Below are positions 52,159-60,514 of a stretch of 64,000 nt of DNA, one piece after another. This DNA is from Sporosarcina cascadiensis (lineage in GTDB: Bacteria; Bacillota; Bacilli; Bacillales_A; Planococcaceae), in assembly GCF_009650995.1 (NCBI RefSeq), contig NZ_WHVV01000005.1, forward strand, positions 124,001 to 188,000, given 5' to 3'. Below the pieces are notes generated by a model, which did no database searches, was not told where the DNA came from, and was given only the letters and a program-made list of their open reading frames with translations. Both the position numbers and the translations under genes were made by a program. Position 1 is the stretch's first letter, and each line of letters begins with the position of its first letter.

Positions 52159-52587
52159 ATGATTGAATTAAAAACCACTATGCCGGGTAAAAAAGCGTTG
52201 TTCGGCGATGCATGTAAAGTTCTTGCGGAACATGGAGTAATCATTGGAGGGAACTGGGATTTTGACCGGGGGAACTTTGACACGGTATTAAACCAGGATG
52301 GCGGCGAGTCCGTCTATTTACGACTGCCTTTTGATGTAGTGGACGGCGTAATGGACGAGGACAGTGCGATGATCTCATTCGGCACACCATTCATTATCAA
52401 ACACGTAGTGAATATTGGTTTGGACGATGATGACAGCCCGGTGTTAGCGGCTGCCGGACTGGATCAGTTTCAAACACCGCATGATAAAGATGCACCGATT
52501 GTATACGATGAAAAGTGGGTGCATGAAGGCGAAGACCTCATTGCGAGATTTTCAGAAAATCCTATTTTCATTATACCCTTTGTATAA
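52159..52587 (+). CDS. YugN-family protein
   Basis: Acidic soluble protein of 142 residues matching the YugN-like family of Bacillales ('GVIIGGNWDFDRGNFDTVL', 'SVYLRLPFDVVDGVMDE', 'KWVHEGEDLIARF'). Function unknown. AGAGGGG eight bases before ATG. Monocistronic with its own terminator. Confidence 0.85.
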   Translation: MIELKTTMPGKKALFGDACKVLAEHGVIIGGNWDFDRGNFDTVLNQDGGESVYLRLPFDVVDGVMDEDSAMISFGTPFIIKHVVNIGLDDDDSPVLAAAGLDQFQTPHDKDAPIVYDEKWVHEGEDLIARFSENPIFIIPFV

Positions 52588-52602
52588 TACAGACACAGTA
52601 TG

Positions 52603-52640
52603 AGAGCAATCCCTGAAGATAAGGGAATTGCTCTTTTTTT
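52603..52640 (+). terminator. Terminator after the YugN gene
   Basis: AGAGCAAT.CCT / AGG..ATTGCTCT stem followed by seven T. Confidence 0.85.
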
Positions 52641-52779
52641 ATGTGCGCTGATTAAAAGAGAGTCTTCCGCTGCAAGCGCCGTCAGATATGATAAGATGGA
52701 TGGAATTATTAGCGTATAAACACTATGTCTGATAAGAGATGATACATAGACAGACGGCCTAAGGGGGATGGGAAAACAA

Positions 52780-54081
52780 ATGGCAAGACAGCAGGATTAC
52801 TCTCAATACACACAATCAGAACATGCCCAGCAGCAATTGTACAAGAGATCTTTGATTGTGGTCATGATTTCTCAAATTTTTGGCGGAGCCGGATTAGCAG
52901 CGGGAATAACTGTAGGAGCCCTATTGATTCAGCAGATGACCGGGAATGAAAGCCTGGCTGGCATGCCGATTGCACTGGCTACTTTCGGTTCTGCTTTTTC
53001 TGCCTATCTAGTCGGAAGAATTTCGCAGCGTTATGGCCGCAGACTTGGCCTGGGGGCCGGCTTTATAACGGGAGGCATCGGCGCGCTCGGCGTGATTGCC
53101 GCTGTGGCGATGGGAAACCTTTTCGTATTATTCATTTTCTTGTTTATTTATGGGGCAGGCACCTCGACCAATCTTCAGGCACGCTATGCCGGTACTGACC
53201 TGGCCAATCAAAAACAGCGTGCTACGGCAGTCAGTATGGCCCTTGTTTTTACTACGATCGGTGCTGTCGCCGGTCCTAACTTGGTTATACCGATGGGGTA
53301 TGTGGCGGACTTTATCGGCATTCCGACATTAACAGGCGTATTTTTATTAGCAGGAGTTTCCTATATCCTGGCAGGTCTTATATTTCTCATTTTCTTGCGT
53401 CCTGATCCGCTGTTGGCTGCACGGGCCATTGAACTCGCTAAGACAAAAGAAAGAGAACAGGCAAATGACGGAGCGTTTATTCACGAGCATAAAGCGAGCC
53501 GAATGGGCATCTGGACAGGCGCGATTGTCCTGGTTCTGTCCCATGGTGTGATGGTGGCCGTCATGACAATGACACCTGTTCACATGAAGCATCACGGCGC
53601 TTCATTGGAAGGCATCGGTTTGGTAATCGGACTACATATTGCCGGCATGTATCTGCCCTCCATCTTTACCGGTGTCTTGGTGGATAAAGTAGGACGGCCG
53701 GTAATGGTAGTGGCTTCCGGCGTGACCTTAGCGCTGTCAGGCATACTCGCGGCATATGTGGCTGGCGGATCCGTTTTCTGGATGTCCGTTTCGCTGATAT
53801 TGCTCGGCGTAGGCTGGAATTTTGGATTAATCAGCGGCACAGCAATTGTCATTGATTCCACAGATGTGCTGACACGTGCGAAGACGCAAGGGAGTATTGA
53901 TGTATTTGTAGCGCTCGCCGGCACTTTGGGCGGCCTGGCATCAGGCTTAGTTGTTGCATTCTCGAGTTTCGCAATGCTTGGTCTTCTAGGAACATATATC
54001 GCACTGCTGCTCATTCCGCTGATTATCTGGGTACGCTTGAAAGAAAAAAAGACATCGGCTGAAGCAGCTTTCAAAGCATAG
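52780..54081 (+). CDS. MFS transporter
   Basis: Major facilitator protein of about 433 residues with 12 helices and a longer cytosolic loop after helix 6. The loop 2-3 motif 'GRISQRYGRRLGLGAGF' and the corresponding 'DKVGRPVMVVASG' in the second half are clear. Substrate unknown; sequence is of the YfkF/NarK-unlike general drug-efflux type. ATG 52780 preferred over ATG 52768, which lies on the GGGGG site. Monocistronic. Confidence 0.88.
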   Translation: MARQQDYSQYTQSEHAQQQLYKRSLIVVMISQIFGGAGLAAGITVGALLIQQMTGNESLAGMPIALATFGSAFSAYLVGRISQRYGRRLGLGAGFITGGIGALGVIAAVAMGNLFVLFIFLFIYGAGTSTNLQARYAGTDLANQKQRATAVSMALVFTTIGAVAGPNLVIPMGYVADFIGIPTLTGVFLLAGVSYILAGLIFLIFLRPDPLLAARAIELAKTKEREQANDGAFIHEHKASRMGIWTGAIVLVLSHGVMVAVMTMTPVHMKHHGASLEGIGLVIGLHIAGMYLPSIFTGVLVDKVGRPVMVVASGVTLALSGILAAYVAGGSVFWMSVSLILLGVGWNFGLISGTAIVIDSTDVLTRAKTQGSIDVFVALAGTLGGLASGLVVAFSSFAMLGLLGTYIALLLIPLIIWVRLKEKKTSAEAAFKA

Positions 54082-54168
54082 AAACCGCAGCTGTAATCTT
54101 GAGGCAGGCACGTTAATTCATTTCACTGCATAGATTGATATGGAGTAAAGAAATGGAGGAATCGGCGT

Positions 54169-54420
54169 ATGAACCAACAGCGTGAAGAAAATTCTTACTG
54201 GGTAAATCACTGGCAGCATCCGCAATACCGAAGGATATCTATGGAAGAGGCAAATGAAATTGCATTGAAAAGAGTTCCAGGAAAAGTAGTGAAATCAGAA
54301 CTGGACTTTGATGACGGCCAGTTGCTCTATGAAATTGACATTCGCACGGAAGACGGCCAGAAGTTTGAAGTAAAAGTGGATGCTGTTACTGGAGAAATCC
54401 TCAGGGTGAAATTGGATTGA
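54169..54420 (+). CDS. PepSY-domain protein
   Basis: Small soluble protein of 83 residues, essentially one PepSY domain: 'SMEEANEIALKRVPGKVVKSELDFDDGQLLYEIDI' and 'FEVKVDAVTGEILRVKLD'. No signal peptide or membrane helix, unlike most PepSY proteins, so it would act inside the cell unless exported otherwise. GGAGG with good spacing. Function unknown. Confidence 0.88.
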   Translation: MNQQREENSYWVNHWQHPQYRRISMEEANEIALKRVPGKVVKSELDFDDGQLLYEIDIRTEDGQKFEVKVDAVTGEILRVKLD

Positions 54421-54508
54421 ACAGGAACCAGATGTAAGCCCGAATGCTTTTCCTAAGCTGTGATTCTGTGTAGAATATAGTAAAGATCTTACACAGAAAG
54501 CAGGTAAT

Positions 54509-54994
54509 ATGATGTTCACTGCAACGGATTATTCAAGCAATCCAAAGGAAAAGTATACACAGCTTGCAGCACAGCTGGATTCGTTATTATCTGGCGAGTC
54601 GAATATTTATGCCAACTTAAGCAATGCATCCGCTTTATTGAACCAATTTTTCGACCGCATTAACTGGGTCGGCTTTTATTTAATGGACGGCAGAGAATTA
54701 GTGCTCGGTCCGTTCCAGGGGCTGCCCGCCTGCATCCGTATTCCGCTTGGAAGAGGTGTCTGCGGAACAGTGGCACAGACAAAAAAAGGATTGGTTGTTC
54801 CAGATGTGAATGAATTTCCGGGCCATATTGCATGTGATGCAGCTTCCCGTTCAGAGGTTGTTGTACCGCTTATGAAAGACGGAGAAGTGTTCGGGGTGCT
54901 CGATATTGACAGTCCTGAATTGAATCGTTTCACTGAAGAAGATCTGGCAGGGCTTACAGAAGCGGCAGCTGTCCTGATGAAACATATTAACTAA
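54509..54994 (+). CDS. Free methionine-(R)-sulfoxide reductase (YtsP-like GAF protein)
   Basis: Single GAF-domain enzyme of 161 residues that reduces free methionine-R-sulfoxide with thioredoxin. The three family cysteines are present: Cys75 (LPACIRIP), Cys85 (GRGVCGT) and Cys109 (HIACDAASRSE), as are 'INWVGFYLM' and 'GVLDIDSPELNRF'. Two ATG codons in a row form the start. Ends in a strong terminator. Confidence 0.92.
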   Translation: MMFTATDYSSNPKEKYTQLAAQLDSLLSGESNIYANLSNASALLNQFFDRINWVGFYLMDGRELVLGPFQGLPACIRIPLGRGVCGTVAQTKKGLVVPDVNEFPGHIACDAASRSEVVVPLMKDGEVFGVLDIDSPELNRFTEEDLAGLTEAAAVLMKHIN

Positions 54995-54998
54995 ATAG

Positions 54999-55038
54999 GC
55001 GGTCTTGAAAGTAATTCTACTTTCAAGACCGCTTTTTT
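54999..55038 (+). terminator. Terminator of the GAF reductase gene
   Basis: Perfect 15-bp stem GCGGTCTTGAAAGTA / TACTTTCAAGACCGC, 4-nt loop, six T. Confidence 0.95.
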
Positions 55039-55066
55039 CATGATATTCATTTCTATTCTGCATGTC

Positions 55067-55203
55067 AACGCACCAATAAAACAGTCAGCCGAGCCAAAAA
55101 AGCCCGCGAACGAACCAAAGACTGCTGCCGCCGCACGTAACACAAGCTCTAACGCGCCAAACTACATAACAAACGAACCAATCCGGCCCTTTCCCGCACC
55201 AAA
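55067..55203 (+). repeat. 21-bp-period array C (GCACCAAA family)
   Basis: Seven units at exact 21-bp steps (55067, 55088, 55109, 55130, 55151, 55172, 55193) with cores AACGCACCAAT, GCCGAGCCAAA, AACGAACCAAA, GCCGCACGTAA, AACGCGCCAAA, AACGAACCAAT, CCCGCACCAAA. The 10-nt parts between cores are unrelated to each other. Between convergent genes. Confidence 0.9.
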
Positions 55204-55230
55204 CTTCTCACGCAGAGGAAGACAGAGAAT

Positions 55231-56553
55231 TTACATTCCCACTATCCACGTAATAAAAATAACGACAATCGCGAGCGGTGCAAAGTAGCGGACGATCAAC
55301 TTCCACAAAGAATGAACAGCCGGATTCATCCGTAATTCTTCCGCTGTATCTTCTTTTGTCAGGACAAACCCGGCAAACAGTGATACCGCCAGCGCACCGA
55401 GAGGCATCGCAATCCGGCTCGTCAGGATATCGGCAAAATCAAAAATCGAGTTGCCGAATAGCTGAACGTCAGATAATAAACCAAATGACAACGCACTTGG
55501 TATTCCGACTAAGAAAATCAGTCCGCCAAATACCCATGAAGCACGTCTTCTGCGGTCATGCTTCTTGCGTATTCCGGTAGAAACCACAATTTCCAGCATG
55601 GCAATCGCTGAAGTCAGTGTCGCAAACAGCATCAGAATAAAGAAGATGATCAAAAATACACTGCCAAATGGTATTTCATTGAAAATTGCCGGCAGAATGA
55701 CGAAAATCAATCCCGGACCTTCTGCCGGAGAATGCCCGAGCGCAAAAACTGCAGGGAAAATAACCAGACCCGCCAGAATAGAAATTCCGATATTAAGGAT
55801 GGATACATTAAATGCAGACTGACCGAGCTTCTCTTCTTTTGAGAGATACGATGCATACGTCATCATCGCCGTCACCCCGACGCTGAGAGAAAAGAACGCC
55901 TGACCGAGTGCCACGAGAAAAGTGGTCCCGTTGAAATAGCTCCAGTCCGGAACGAATAAAAACTTAACACCTTCCATTGCGCCATCGAGCGTCAGAGAAC
56001 GGATCGCCAGAACGATAAATGACAGAAATAGCAGCGGCATCATCCAGCGGCTCGCCCGTTCAATCCCGCCCCGTATTCCACTCTGCACGATGAAGATTGT
56101 CAGTGCCATAAACAAAGCCTGTGTAATCAAGACCTCCCAAGGATTTGCGATTGTCGTGTTGAACAGTTCGCCGTAATCCTTTCCATTCAGTTTAAATGTA
56201 AAAGCTCTTGCCAAATACGATAAAATCCATCCTCCGACCACACTGTAAAAAGACAGGATGATAAAGGATGAGGCAAGACCCATCCAGCCGACCCACGCCC
56301 AGTTCCTGCCGGTTGACAGTTTCTGCAGGGAAGTGACAGCATCCGCCTGTCCTCGCCGGCCAATAACGAACTCCGCCAATAAAATCGGCAGTCCAATCAG
56401 TAATGTACAAATAATAAATAACAAGACAAACACGCTGCCTCCGTTTGTTCCCGCCATATAAGGAAATTTCCAGATTGCCCCTAATCCGATCGCACTGCCG
56501 GCAGCCGCCAGTATAAAACCAATCTTGGAAGTCCATTGTTCCCGCTGTTTCAT
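55231..56553 (-). CDS. Sodium-dependent transporter, NSS/SNF family
   Basis: Neurotransmitter:sodium symporter-type carrier of 440 residues with about 11-12 helices, like Bacillus YocR/YhdH. N-terminal sodium-site region 'SKIGFILAAAGSAIGLGAIWKFPYMAGTNGGSVF', 'QAFFSLSVGVTAMMTYASYL' and 'TSAIAMLEIVVS' are conserved. Substrates are usually amino acids. Monocistronic, convergent to the GAF reductase gene with array C between. Confidence 0.92.
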   Translation of the reverse strand: MKQREQWTSKIGFILAAAGSAIGLGAIWKFPYMAGTNGGSVFVLLFIICTLLIGLPILLAEFVIGRRGQADAVTSLQKLSTGRNWAWVGWMGLASSFIILSFYSVVGGWILSYLARAFTFKLNGKDYGELFNTTIANPWEVLITQALFMALTIFIVQSGIRGGIERASRWMMPLLFLSFIVLAIRSLTLDGAMEGVKFLFVPDWSYFNGTTFLVALGQAFFSLSVGVTAMMTYASYLSKEEKLGQSAFNVSILNIGISILAGLVIFPAVFALGHSPAEGPGLIFVILPAIFNEIPFGSVFLIIFFILMLFATLTSAIAMLEIVVSTGIRKKHDRRRRASWVFGGLIFLVGIPSALSFGLLSDVQLFGNSIFDFADILTSRIAMPLGALAVSLFAGFVLTKEDTAEELRMNPAVHSLWKLIVRYFAPLAIVVIFITWIVGM

Positions 56554-56676
56554 ATACGTCCTCGTTTCTTTTACATAATTATAAATTCACTAAATCCTAT
56601 CATGATTTCGAAAAAAAAGCGATGCCTCTGCGGTTCGCAGAGAGTTTTGAAAATTCGTTTGCAATATTTTATTCGG

Positions 56677-56694
56677 TGGTGTAATATTACACCA
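56677..56694. promoter_or_regulatory. 18-bp perfect palindrome before the XRE regulator
   Basis: TGGTGTAATATTACACCA, a perfect palindrome 33 bp before the start of the XRE gene; likely an autoregulatory operator. Confidence 0.7.
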
Positions 56695-56726
56695 ATAGAT
56701 ATGAAATGTAACCATGAGGTGAGAGT

Positions 56727-57179
56727 ATGAACCAGCAGGAATTAACCGATTTGATATCACTTAAGCTCCGCGTTGTACGTTTGGAAAAAGAGTATTCCCA
56801 ACAGAAGATGGCAGATGTACTGGGACTTTCCAAAAAGACGCTAATCCAGATTGAAAAGGGGCGGACCGCAGCGGGCTGGACGGCTGTTATTGCGGTCTGT
56901 GCGCTGTTCCGGGACAGTGATGTTCTGCAGGCAACGGTAGGAGGAGACCCGCTTGAAGTATTGGAGACGATCGCACATGACGGAATAGACCGGCCGATTG
57001 ATCAGTCGATGGGCGGGAAAGTATGGTGGCGGGAAATTGAAAAGAATGGACGTTTTCGGCTGCAGCAAAATGTAATCAGCCAGCATTTTCGGATTTTAGA
57101 TGAAGAACATTATCGCTGGTACAGTTCATTTGATGAAGAAGAAGCCAGACAACGTTTGAGTGAATTAACTGGGAAATAG
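56727..57179 (+). CDS. XRE-family transcriptional regulator with C-terminal extension
   Basis: Regulator of 150 residues: Cro/CI HTH at about residues 10-65 (LRVVRLEKEYSQQKMADVLGL...KTLIQIEKGRT) and an 80-residue acidic C-terminal part of unknown fold ('MGGKVWWREIEKNGRFRLQQN'). GAGGTGAG upstream of ATG. Starts an operon with the PstS-like membrane protein 15 bp downstream, followed by small membrane proteins; it probably controls these through the palindrome at 56677-56694. Confidence 0.85.
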   Translation: MNQQELTDLISLKLRVVRLEKEYSQQKMADVLGLSKKTLIQIEKGRTAAGWTAVIAVCALFRDSDVLQATVGGDPLEVLETIAHDGIDRPIDQSMGGKVWWREIEKNGRFRLQQNVISQHFRILDEEHYRWYSSFDEEEARQRLSELTGK

Positions 57180-57194
57180 GAAGGAGAGGGCGAT

Positions 57195-58346
57195 ATGTTC
57201 ACAACGATAGTATTTGCTGTGTTTTTTCTGATCGCGCTGCTATTTTTTGTTGGAATCGGCTTATTGTATTTGCTGTTTATGGGACAGTTTCATTATATTC
57301 CTCTGATGATCGCAGTAGCTGTTACTTTATATGTCTGGATTATCATGATGATCAATCATTCATTCCGGACGAAACAGCGGAAAAAGATATTTGGAATTTC
57401 TGCTGCCGTCATATTGCTCGGTGCGTCTGTCTGGCCGATTTATACAGCTTATAAAAACAGCATACCGACTGTAAGTGCTGAGGTGGAAGTCTATTATTAT
57501 GAGCCGTTTGGCCAGGAATCAAAAGTTAAGAAACTGAATGAACCGGCAGCGCTGCAACTGCAGGATCAGTTGCCGAAGATGGATGGAGCCACCGCCCTTT
57601 ATCCGCTGTATTCCTCATTTGTGCAGGCTGTGTACCCAGAGAAAGCATACAGTCCCTATGACAGCGAAGTAATGGTCAATACCACACCTGAAGCGTATGA
57701 GAATTTATTTGAAGGCCGTGTTGATATGATTTTTGCGGCAGGCCCTTCTGATGCCCAGCTGAATGAAGCGGAGAAAAAAGGGCTGAATCTGAAACTGACA
57801 CCGGTAGGGCGGGAAGCCTTCGTATTTTTCGTCAATCAAAAGAATCCGATCAACAATTTGGAGTTAAAGCAAATTCAGGATATCTACGCGGGAAAAGTGA
57901 CGAACTGGCAAGAGGTCGGCGGGAAAAATGAGCCCGTCCGTGCATTTCAGCGGCCAGCAGACAGCGGAAGCCAGACGGCGCTGGAGCGGCTGATGGGCGA
58001 TGTGCCAATTATGGAAGCGCCGCGGGAAAATGTGGCGGAAGGAATGGGCGGAATCATTCAGGAAGTGTCGACCTACCGAAACTATAAAAATGCGATCGGC
58101 TATACGTTCCGTTACTATTCAACGGAAATGGCGGGCAATGAGGAGATCAAGCTGCTGGCCATTAATGGTGTCACGCCAACAAAGGAAACGATTCGTTCAG
58201 ATGAGTACCCGATTTCATCCGAATTTTATATCGTGACAGCCGGAACGAAGAACCCGAATGTTCAGAAGTTTATTGAGTGGATTTTGTCGGATCAAGGACA
58301 GCATCTGGTGGAGGAGGTTGGCTATGTGCCGGTAGGGAAACCTTGA
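57195..58346 (+). CDS. Membrane-anchored PstS-like (phosphate-binding-fold) protein
   Basis: Protein of 383 residues: three N-terminal membrane segments (about 1-30, 34-54, 65-85) followed by a type-II periplasmic-binding fold like PstS. Anion-loop elements are visible: 'LYPLYSSF' near 136, 'DMIFAAGPSD' near 178 and the 'RPADSGSQTALERLMG' loop near 255. No permease or ATPase lies nearby, so it is more likely a sensor or scavenging subunit than half of a transporter. GGAGAG upstream of ATG. Confidence 0.8.
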   Translation: MFTTIVFAVFFLIALLFFVGIGLLYLLFMGQFHYIPLMIAVAVTLYVWIIMMINHSFRTKQRKKIFGISAAVILLGASVWPIYTAYKNSIPTVSAEVEVYYYEPFGQESKVKKLNEPAALQLQDQLPKMDGATALYPLYSSFVQAVYPEKAYSPYDSEVMVNTTPEAYENLFEGRVDMIFAAGPSDAQLNEAEKKGLNLKLTPVGREAFVFFVNQKNPINNLELKQIQDIYAGKVTNWQEVGGKNEPVRAFQRPADSGSQTALERLMGDVPIMEAPRENVAEGMGGIIQEVSTYRNYKNAIGYTFRYYSTEMAGNEEIKLLAINGVTPTKETIRSDEYPISSEFYIVTAGTKNPNVQKFIEWILSDQGQHLVEEVGYVPVGKP

Positions 58347-58369
58347 GGTACGTAGAACAGGAGAAAATT

Positions 58370-58675
58370 ATGATGAAGATGACGTTATCGATAATGATCA
58401 GTATGATTATAGCGACAATCCTGGGTGTATATGGTCAGGGAATGGCATATTTCATGACCGATTACGCGGTAGATATTAATCCTGTTTATTATTTGACTGG
58501 GTTCACGGTGATTAGCTTGTTGTTATATGTAGTCAGCTTTATTTTGGCCTCTTTATTAATGAAAAATAAAAGTATTAGCGACTGGAAAGTGTCGGGTGCT
58601 TTGTTGGCAATCAGTATCATTGCGGTACCGATTTCGATGTTTTCTTTTTTTGTAACAGCAATGTGGTGGGGATAA
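58370..58675 (+). CDS. Small membrane protein, unknown
   Basis: Hydrophobic protein of 101 residues with three helices (about 5-28, 34-60, 74-97) and no recognised domain. ATG 58370 has CAGGAG nine bases upstream; earlier in-frame starts lie inside the PstS-like gene. Same strand as, and 23 bp after, that gene, so probably part of its operon. Confidence 0.6.
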   Translation: MMKMTLSIMISMIIATILGVYGQGMAYFMTDYAVDINPVYYLTGFTVISLLLYVVSFILASLLMKNKSISDWKVSGALLAISIIAVPISMFSFFVTAMWWG

Positions 58676-58716
58676 GCAGCAGTCCTCCCAACTAAATGAA
58701 AGAGGAAGTGGATGGA

Positions 58717-58941
58717 GTGTATTTTGCTGTGGTATTTTTACTTTTTCCGATTCTTGTCGTTATCACTTCAGTTATTGGCTATTTACTGCTTAAGAAGTGG
58801 TTTGTCGTTCTGTTACTTACTTTTGTGATTTTCACTGTATTGACATTTACCGTCTTCGACACAACCTTTTTCATTTGGGTAATTATATTTACGTTACTGT
58901 CTGCAATTCTTAGTTTACTCATGAAGTTCACGCTGAAATAA
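58717..58941 (+). CDS. Small membrane protein, DUF2651-like
   Basis: Hydrophobic protein of about 74 residues with three helices. The pattern 'FPILVVITSVIGYLLLKKWFV...FTVFDTTFFIWVIIFTLLS' recalls the DUF2651 family of Bacillus small membrane proteins; match judged by eye. GTG 58717 is preferred because AGAGGAAG lies eight bases before it; ATG 58696 has no ribosome site. Function unknown. Confidence 0.5.
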   Translation: MYFAVVFLLFPILVVITSVIGYLLLKKWFVVLLLTFVIFTVLTFTVFDTTFFIWVIIFTLLSAILSLLMKFTLK

Positions 58942-58990
58942 GGACTATTGCAAGCTGTGAAGCGGCGGCCACATGAAAGAAGGTGCAGGC

Positions 58991-59380
58991 ATGCGGAAAA
59001 AGTCTGTGTTGTTTATAGCGATAGTAATTATAAGCGTGGCACTGAATATCTACTTAGGAACATCGAGCTTTCTAAAAAGTACATATACACCAAATATAGA
59101 CGATCAAGAAATATTAGGAGAAATGACAGTGATGACGCTGCAGAATGAAGAATATCAAAGCATTGCAGAAAAGGAAACAGTCCATTCGATTATGCAGCGT
59201 GTCAGCCGTTTTAATGTAGCAGATCCGTCTTCCGTCATTCATTACGAAGTGCATGTTTCAACTGATCAGCAAACATATATTTTTTATTGTGAGGATGAGG
59301 CGTGTACAAATGTCTCACTGGGTGGCTGGGCGTATTCGCGCTACACAGAAGAAGAGCCTTTGCTGCCTTTAAAAAAGTAA
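58991..59380 (+). CDS. Small membrane-anchored protein, unknown
   Basis: Protein of 129 residues: one N-terminal helix (KKSVLFIAIVIISVALNIYLG) and a soluble outer domain with two cysteines (CEDEACTN). Not recognised. ATG 58991 follows AAGGTG by five bases. Ends just before a strong terminator shared with the convergent OsmC gene, and so is the last gene of the XRE-led cluster. Confidence 0.6.
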   Translation: MRKKSVLFIAIVIISVALNIYLGTSSFLKSTYTPNIDDQEILGEMTVMTLQNEEYQSIAEKETVHSIMQRVSRFNVADPSSVIHYEVHVSTDQQTYIFYCEDEACTNVSLGGWAYSRYTEEEPLLPLKK

Positions 59381-59382
59381 AT

Positions 59383-59409
59383 GGCGTGCCGGAATGTTCC
59401 GGGCACGCC
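59383..59409. terminator. Bidirectional terminator before the OsmC gene
   Basis: GGCGTGCC / GGCACGCC stem with inner GGAA/TTCC and a T-rich tail, between convergent genes. Confidence 0.85.
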
Positions 59410-59416
59410 GTTTATT

Positions 59417-59806
59417 TTATTTACTGCCAATCTCGTACGTTTTCACCACTTCTATACAGCCCATTACGGACTGCAGCATGGAACAGTTTTTCTCAGTGAG
59501 CTCCATAATTCTCGGCATTTTTTCTTCCGTAATATCAGAGCCGATGACGGTGAAATGAAGGTGGATTTTCATAATGCGGCTTGCATCATCGTCTGAACGA
59601 ACGACTTCCTTTACAGCAATCGCAATATCGTCAGCAGGCATGCGCATTTTATCAAGAATCTTGCGCATGACGCCGCCTCCGCAGGCAGCGATGGACGCGA
59701 CCATCAGCTGGTATGGACGAAATCCTTTTTCTTCATTGGAGGAAATGTGTAATGTACCAAATTCCGTTTCGGTGTCAAAACCGTGTTCTGTCATGTGAAA
59801 TTGCAT
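59417..59806 (-). CDS. OsmC-family protein
   Basis: Protein of 129 residues of the OsmC/Ohr superfamily, which contains thiol peroxidases against organic hydroperoxides. 'GFRPYQLMVASIAACGGGVMRKILDKM' holds one active-site-type cysteine (Cys near 43) and 'LTEKNCSMLQSV' the second (near 109). Family members of this YhfA-like form are often annotated as OsmC without proven activity. Monocistronic. Confidence 0.88.
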   Translation of the reverse strand: MQFHMTEHGFDTETEFGTLHISSNEEKGFRPYQLMVASIAACGGGVMRKILDKMRMPADDIAIAVKEVVRSDDDASRIMKIHLHFTVIGSDITEEKMPRIMELTEKNCSMLQSVMGCIEVVKTYEIGSK

Positions 59807-59959
59807 ATGATCAGCTCCTTATGCAAGTAGTATACGTTGTTTTGCCGAAAAGATAGAAGATTTTGCTTCCTTTATCGGAATCGCTGCAGACTTACTGGCT
59901 GCGTTTAATTTGCAGCATATGTGGAAGACTAGAAATAAGAAGGAAAGGAGTGTTCATGC

Positions 59960-60103
59960 ATGAGTGAAAATAAGCAGCCGCACAAAACATTTACTGATAA
60001 AAACAATGGCCTTTCATCCACTCAAGAAGTCTTATACGCAAAAGACTTTAAGAGGGCAGACAAAGCAGCTGAGCAAGAAAACAATCAGAAACAAAATAAA
60101 TAA
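59960..60103 (+). CDS. Small YfhE-like protein
   Basis: Hydrophilic 47-residue protein with many Lys, Gln and Asn. The stretch LSSTQEVLYAKDFKRADKAA resembles the YfhE family of short Bacillus proteins; match by eye. AAAGGAG nine bases before ATG and a strong terminator directly after the stop show that it is a real gene in spite of its size. Function unknown. Confidence 0.65.
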   Translation: MSENKQPHKTFTDKNNGLSSTQEVLYAKDFKRADKAAEQENNQKQNK

Positions 60104-60111
60104 CACTAATC

Positions 60112-60149
60112 AAAAGCCCCAGCAGATACTTTTATCTGTTGGGGCTTTT
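60112..60149 (+). terminator. Terminator of the YfhE-like gene
   Basis: AAAAGCCCCA.CAGATA / ATCTG..GGGGCTTTT stem. Confidence 0.88.
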
Positions 60150-60514
60150 CTCATGAAATTGTCATAAACAAAACTTGGTTTTCATTGTATAATAAGAAGA
60201 AATACTTATCTATATAAGTTGTATTAAACTTTTTACATCATAAGGAAGCTATGTTCTATCTACTCAGTTGATTGGAGTGCAAGGCGGCGACTCTGGGAGG
60301 ATCAGCCCGACAGGTGATGACAACTTAGGGGAGCGAAGCGACCAAGTTGGCTCACCGCGGGCCCTCCAGAAAGCGTCCGCCTGGAACGGAAATCAACGGT
60401 GCTAGGTAATTTATGGAATGCTTATTTATTAATTCAACCTATCTAGACGCTTAGTTCAGACTCCGATACAACTTTGCCAAGTGACAATTGAATAAGAGAA
60501 CGAGGGAAATGAAG
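60150..60514. other. Gene-free stretch with GC-rich repeat
   Basis: Contains the complete GC-rich repeat copy at 60267-60397 and AT-rich flanks, with the promoter region of the hydrolase gene on the right. No credible gene. Confidence 0.75.
60267..60397 (+). repeat. GC-rich dispersed repeat, copy 3 (complete)
   Basis: 131-bp imperfect palindrome with ends GTTGATTGGAG...AAGGCGG and CCGCCTGGAACGGAAATCAAC. This form is a familiar intergenic repeat of Bacillales genomes. Halves match the composite copy at 43120-43317. Confidence 0.88.

Noticed and set aside
55067..55203. Regular repeats with variable spacers as a CRISPR array
   Set aside because: Units are only 11-nt degenerate cores with 10-nt spacers; no repeat of 20-40 nt, no leader, no cas genes.
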